Assembly: GCA_020430865.1 (NCBI GenBank)
Contig: JAGQIY010000565.1
Coordinates: forward strand, 1-6,736
DNA: 6,736 nt
DNA from: Myxococcales bacterium
GTDB taxonomy: Bacteria; Myxococcota; Polyangia; Polyangiales; Polyangiaceae
Reading direction: 5' to 3'
The position numbers and the translations under genes are program-made. The notes beneath the pieces are model-generated. The model searched no databases and was not told the origin of the DNA. It was given only the letters and a program-made list of their open reading frames with translations. Positions 5,818 to 6,736 of the stretch are shown here, one piece after another; positions within the stretch are counted from its first letter, which is position 1, and each line of letters begins with the position of its first letter.

Positions 5818-6736
5818 ATGGCCGCTGGTGTCGAGACACTCGACGTCGAGGACGAGCTTCCGCTCGTGCCGGCGCGGATGGTGAACGAGCTGCTCTACTG
5901 CGAGCGGTTGATGTACCTCGAGTGGGTACAAGGGGAGTGGGCCGACAACCAGTATACGGTCGATGGCACCTGGGTACATCGCAGGGTCGATCGGCCAAAA
6001 GTGCTCAAGTCGAAGTCGAGCACCGATGCTCCCGAGCGACCCTATCAGGCGCGGGCGGTCTCGCTCTCGTCCGCCGAGCTGGGCGTCACCGCCAAGATCG
6101 ATCTGGTCGACGTCGAAGGCGATCGGGTGATGCCCATCGAGTACAAGCGGGGGCGAGCGCCTTCGGTCCCTCAAGGAGCCTATCTGCCAGAGCGCGCGCA
6201 GCTGTGTGTCCACGTGCTGTTGTTGCGAGAGCACGGGTACGAGTGTGATGGTGCAGCGATCTTCTTCGCAGCCGAGCAACGTCGGGTTCCGATCACCATC
6301 GACGCGGAGCTCGAGCGCCTCACCCGAGAAGCGATTGCGCGAGCCCGCGAGCTGTATCGCCAGACGGAGCTCCCTCCCCCCCTGATGAACAGTCCGAAGT
6401 GCCGTGGCTGTTCGCTCGTCGGGATCTGTCTGCCGGACGAGGTGAACCAGCTGAAGTCGGGAGAGGCAGTCGTTGAAGACGCGGAACGACAGCGCGCGAA
6501 GCACCTGACCGAACCGACGACGGCGCTCCGCCGGCTTCACGCGTCGCGAGACGAGAAGGAACCGCTGATCGTGCAAGAGCACGGCGCGCGAGTTGGCCTG
6601 GCCGCGAAGCAACTCAAGATCACCTCGAGAGACGGACAGGTTTCGACCGCTCGTCTGGCGCACACTTCACACGTGGTGCTGTACGGAAACGCTCAGATCT
6701 CGACCCAGGCGACCGTGGAGCTGCTGCGCCGCGGGA
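5818..6736 (+). CDS. cas4-cas1: CRISPR-associated Cas4-Cas1 fusion protein, N-terminal part (runs off the right edge)
   Basis: The frame is open for 306 codons to the window edge. Residues 1-210 are a complete Cas4: Cys28 (LLYCERLMYLEW), His54, Asp95 (KIDLV), Glu108-x-Lys110 (IEYKRG) and Gln128 (ERAQLC) are the RecB-type nuclease residues. Cys28 with C195-x2-C198-x5-C204 should bind a [4Fe-4S] cluster. A linker (about 210-247) leads into Cas1 (PLIVQEHGARVGLAAKQLKI, then VVLYGNAQISTQA), whose catalytic Glu/His/Asp lie beyond the window. In known systems Cas4 trims prespacers and helps choose PAM-proximal ends, while Cas1 with Cas2 integrates them into the CRISPR array. This fusion is characteristic of type I-G (formerly I-U); a Cas4-Cas1 fusion also occurs in some type V-B loci. 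Nothing to its left belongs to a CRISPR system, so it is probably the first gene of its operon. Third-position A/T is clearly more frequent than in the kinase, hinting at acquisition by transfer. Confidence 0.95.
   Translation, partial: MAAGVETLDVEDELPLVPARMVNELLYCERLMYLEWVQGEWADNQYTVDGTWVHRRVDRPKVLKSKSSTDAPERPYQARAVSLSSAELGVTAKIDLVDVEGDRVMPIEYKRGRAPSVPQGAYLPERAQLCVHVLLLREHGYECDGAAIFFAAEQRRVPITIDAELERLTREAIARARELYRQTELPPPLMNSPKCRGCSLVGICLPDEVNQLKSGEAVVEDAERQRAKHLTEPTTALRRLHASRDEKEPLIVQEHGARVGLAAKQLKITSRDGQVSTARLAHTSHVVLYGNAQISTQATVELLRRG

Noticed and set aside
5764..6663. A 299-residue minus-strand reading frame
   Set aside because: It is fully antisense to cas4-cas1, which has clear family motifs. 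No motif is seen in the antisense product.
1..6736. RNA genes, insertion sequences, transposases or attachment sites
   Set aside because: No tRNA or rRNA segment, transposase motif, terminal inverted repeat or target duplication was visible on either strand.

Overview
The window is high-GC DNA with codons strongly biased to G/C in the third position. It encodes a Hanks-type Ser/Thr kinase with a long C-terminal extension and an FHA-domain sigma-54 activator. That mix is typical of Myxococcota (Polyangiales/Sorangium-like deltaproteobacteria). The taxon is inferred from gene content and is not proven.

Layout, left to right. (1) 1-619, minus: N-terminal part of an FHA-AAA+ sigma-54-dependent activator that runs off the left edge. 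(2) 620-791: divergent intergenic region with an imperfect hairpin and a -24/-12-like motif. (3) 792-1739, plus: a probably exported alpha/beta-hydrolase-like protein with a proline-rich linker containing a run of nine C. It is closed by a strong intrinsic terminator at 1767-1807. (4) 1826-2917, minus: a family-2 SAM-dependent O-methyltransferase, convergent with the hydrolase. (5) 2918-3156: divergent intergenic region with two perfect 7-bp inverted repeats and an 11-nt direct repeat. (6) 3157-5724, plus: a membrane Ser/Thr kinase with five predicted membrane segments and a C-terminal domain that should lie outside the cytoplasm. (7) 5818-6736, plus: the beginning of a Cas4-Cas1 fusion gene, open at the right edge. 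The window holds the complete Cas4 nuclease/iron-sulfur part and the start of Cas1.

How the genes relate. The left part is regulatory: a phosphopeptide-reading FHA activator and a Ser/Thr kinase lie in one 6-kb stretch and could form a signalling pair, although they are not adjacent. The methyltransferase has no visible biosynthetic partners. The most notable content is the Cas4-Cas1 fusion, which marks the edge of a CRISPR-Cas adaptation module, most likely type I-G (formerly I-U). It starts 93 nt after the kinase, with no effector genes and no CRISPR repeats to its left, so the rest of the system must lie to the right if it exists. It has a visibly different codon bias from the kinase and a possible hairpin masking its ribosome binding site.
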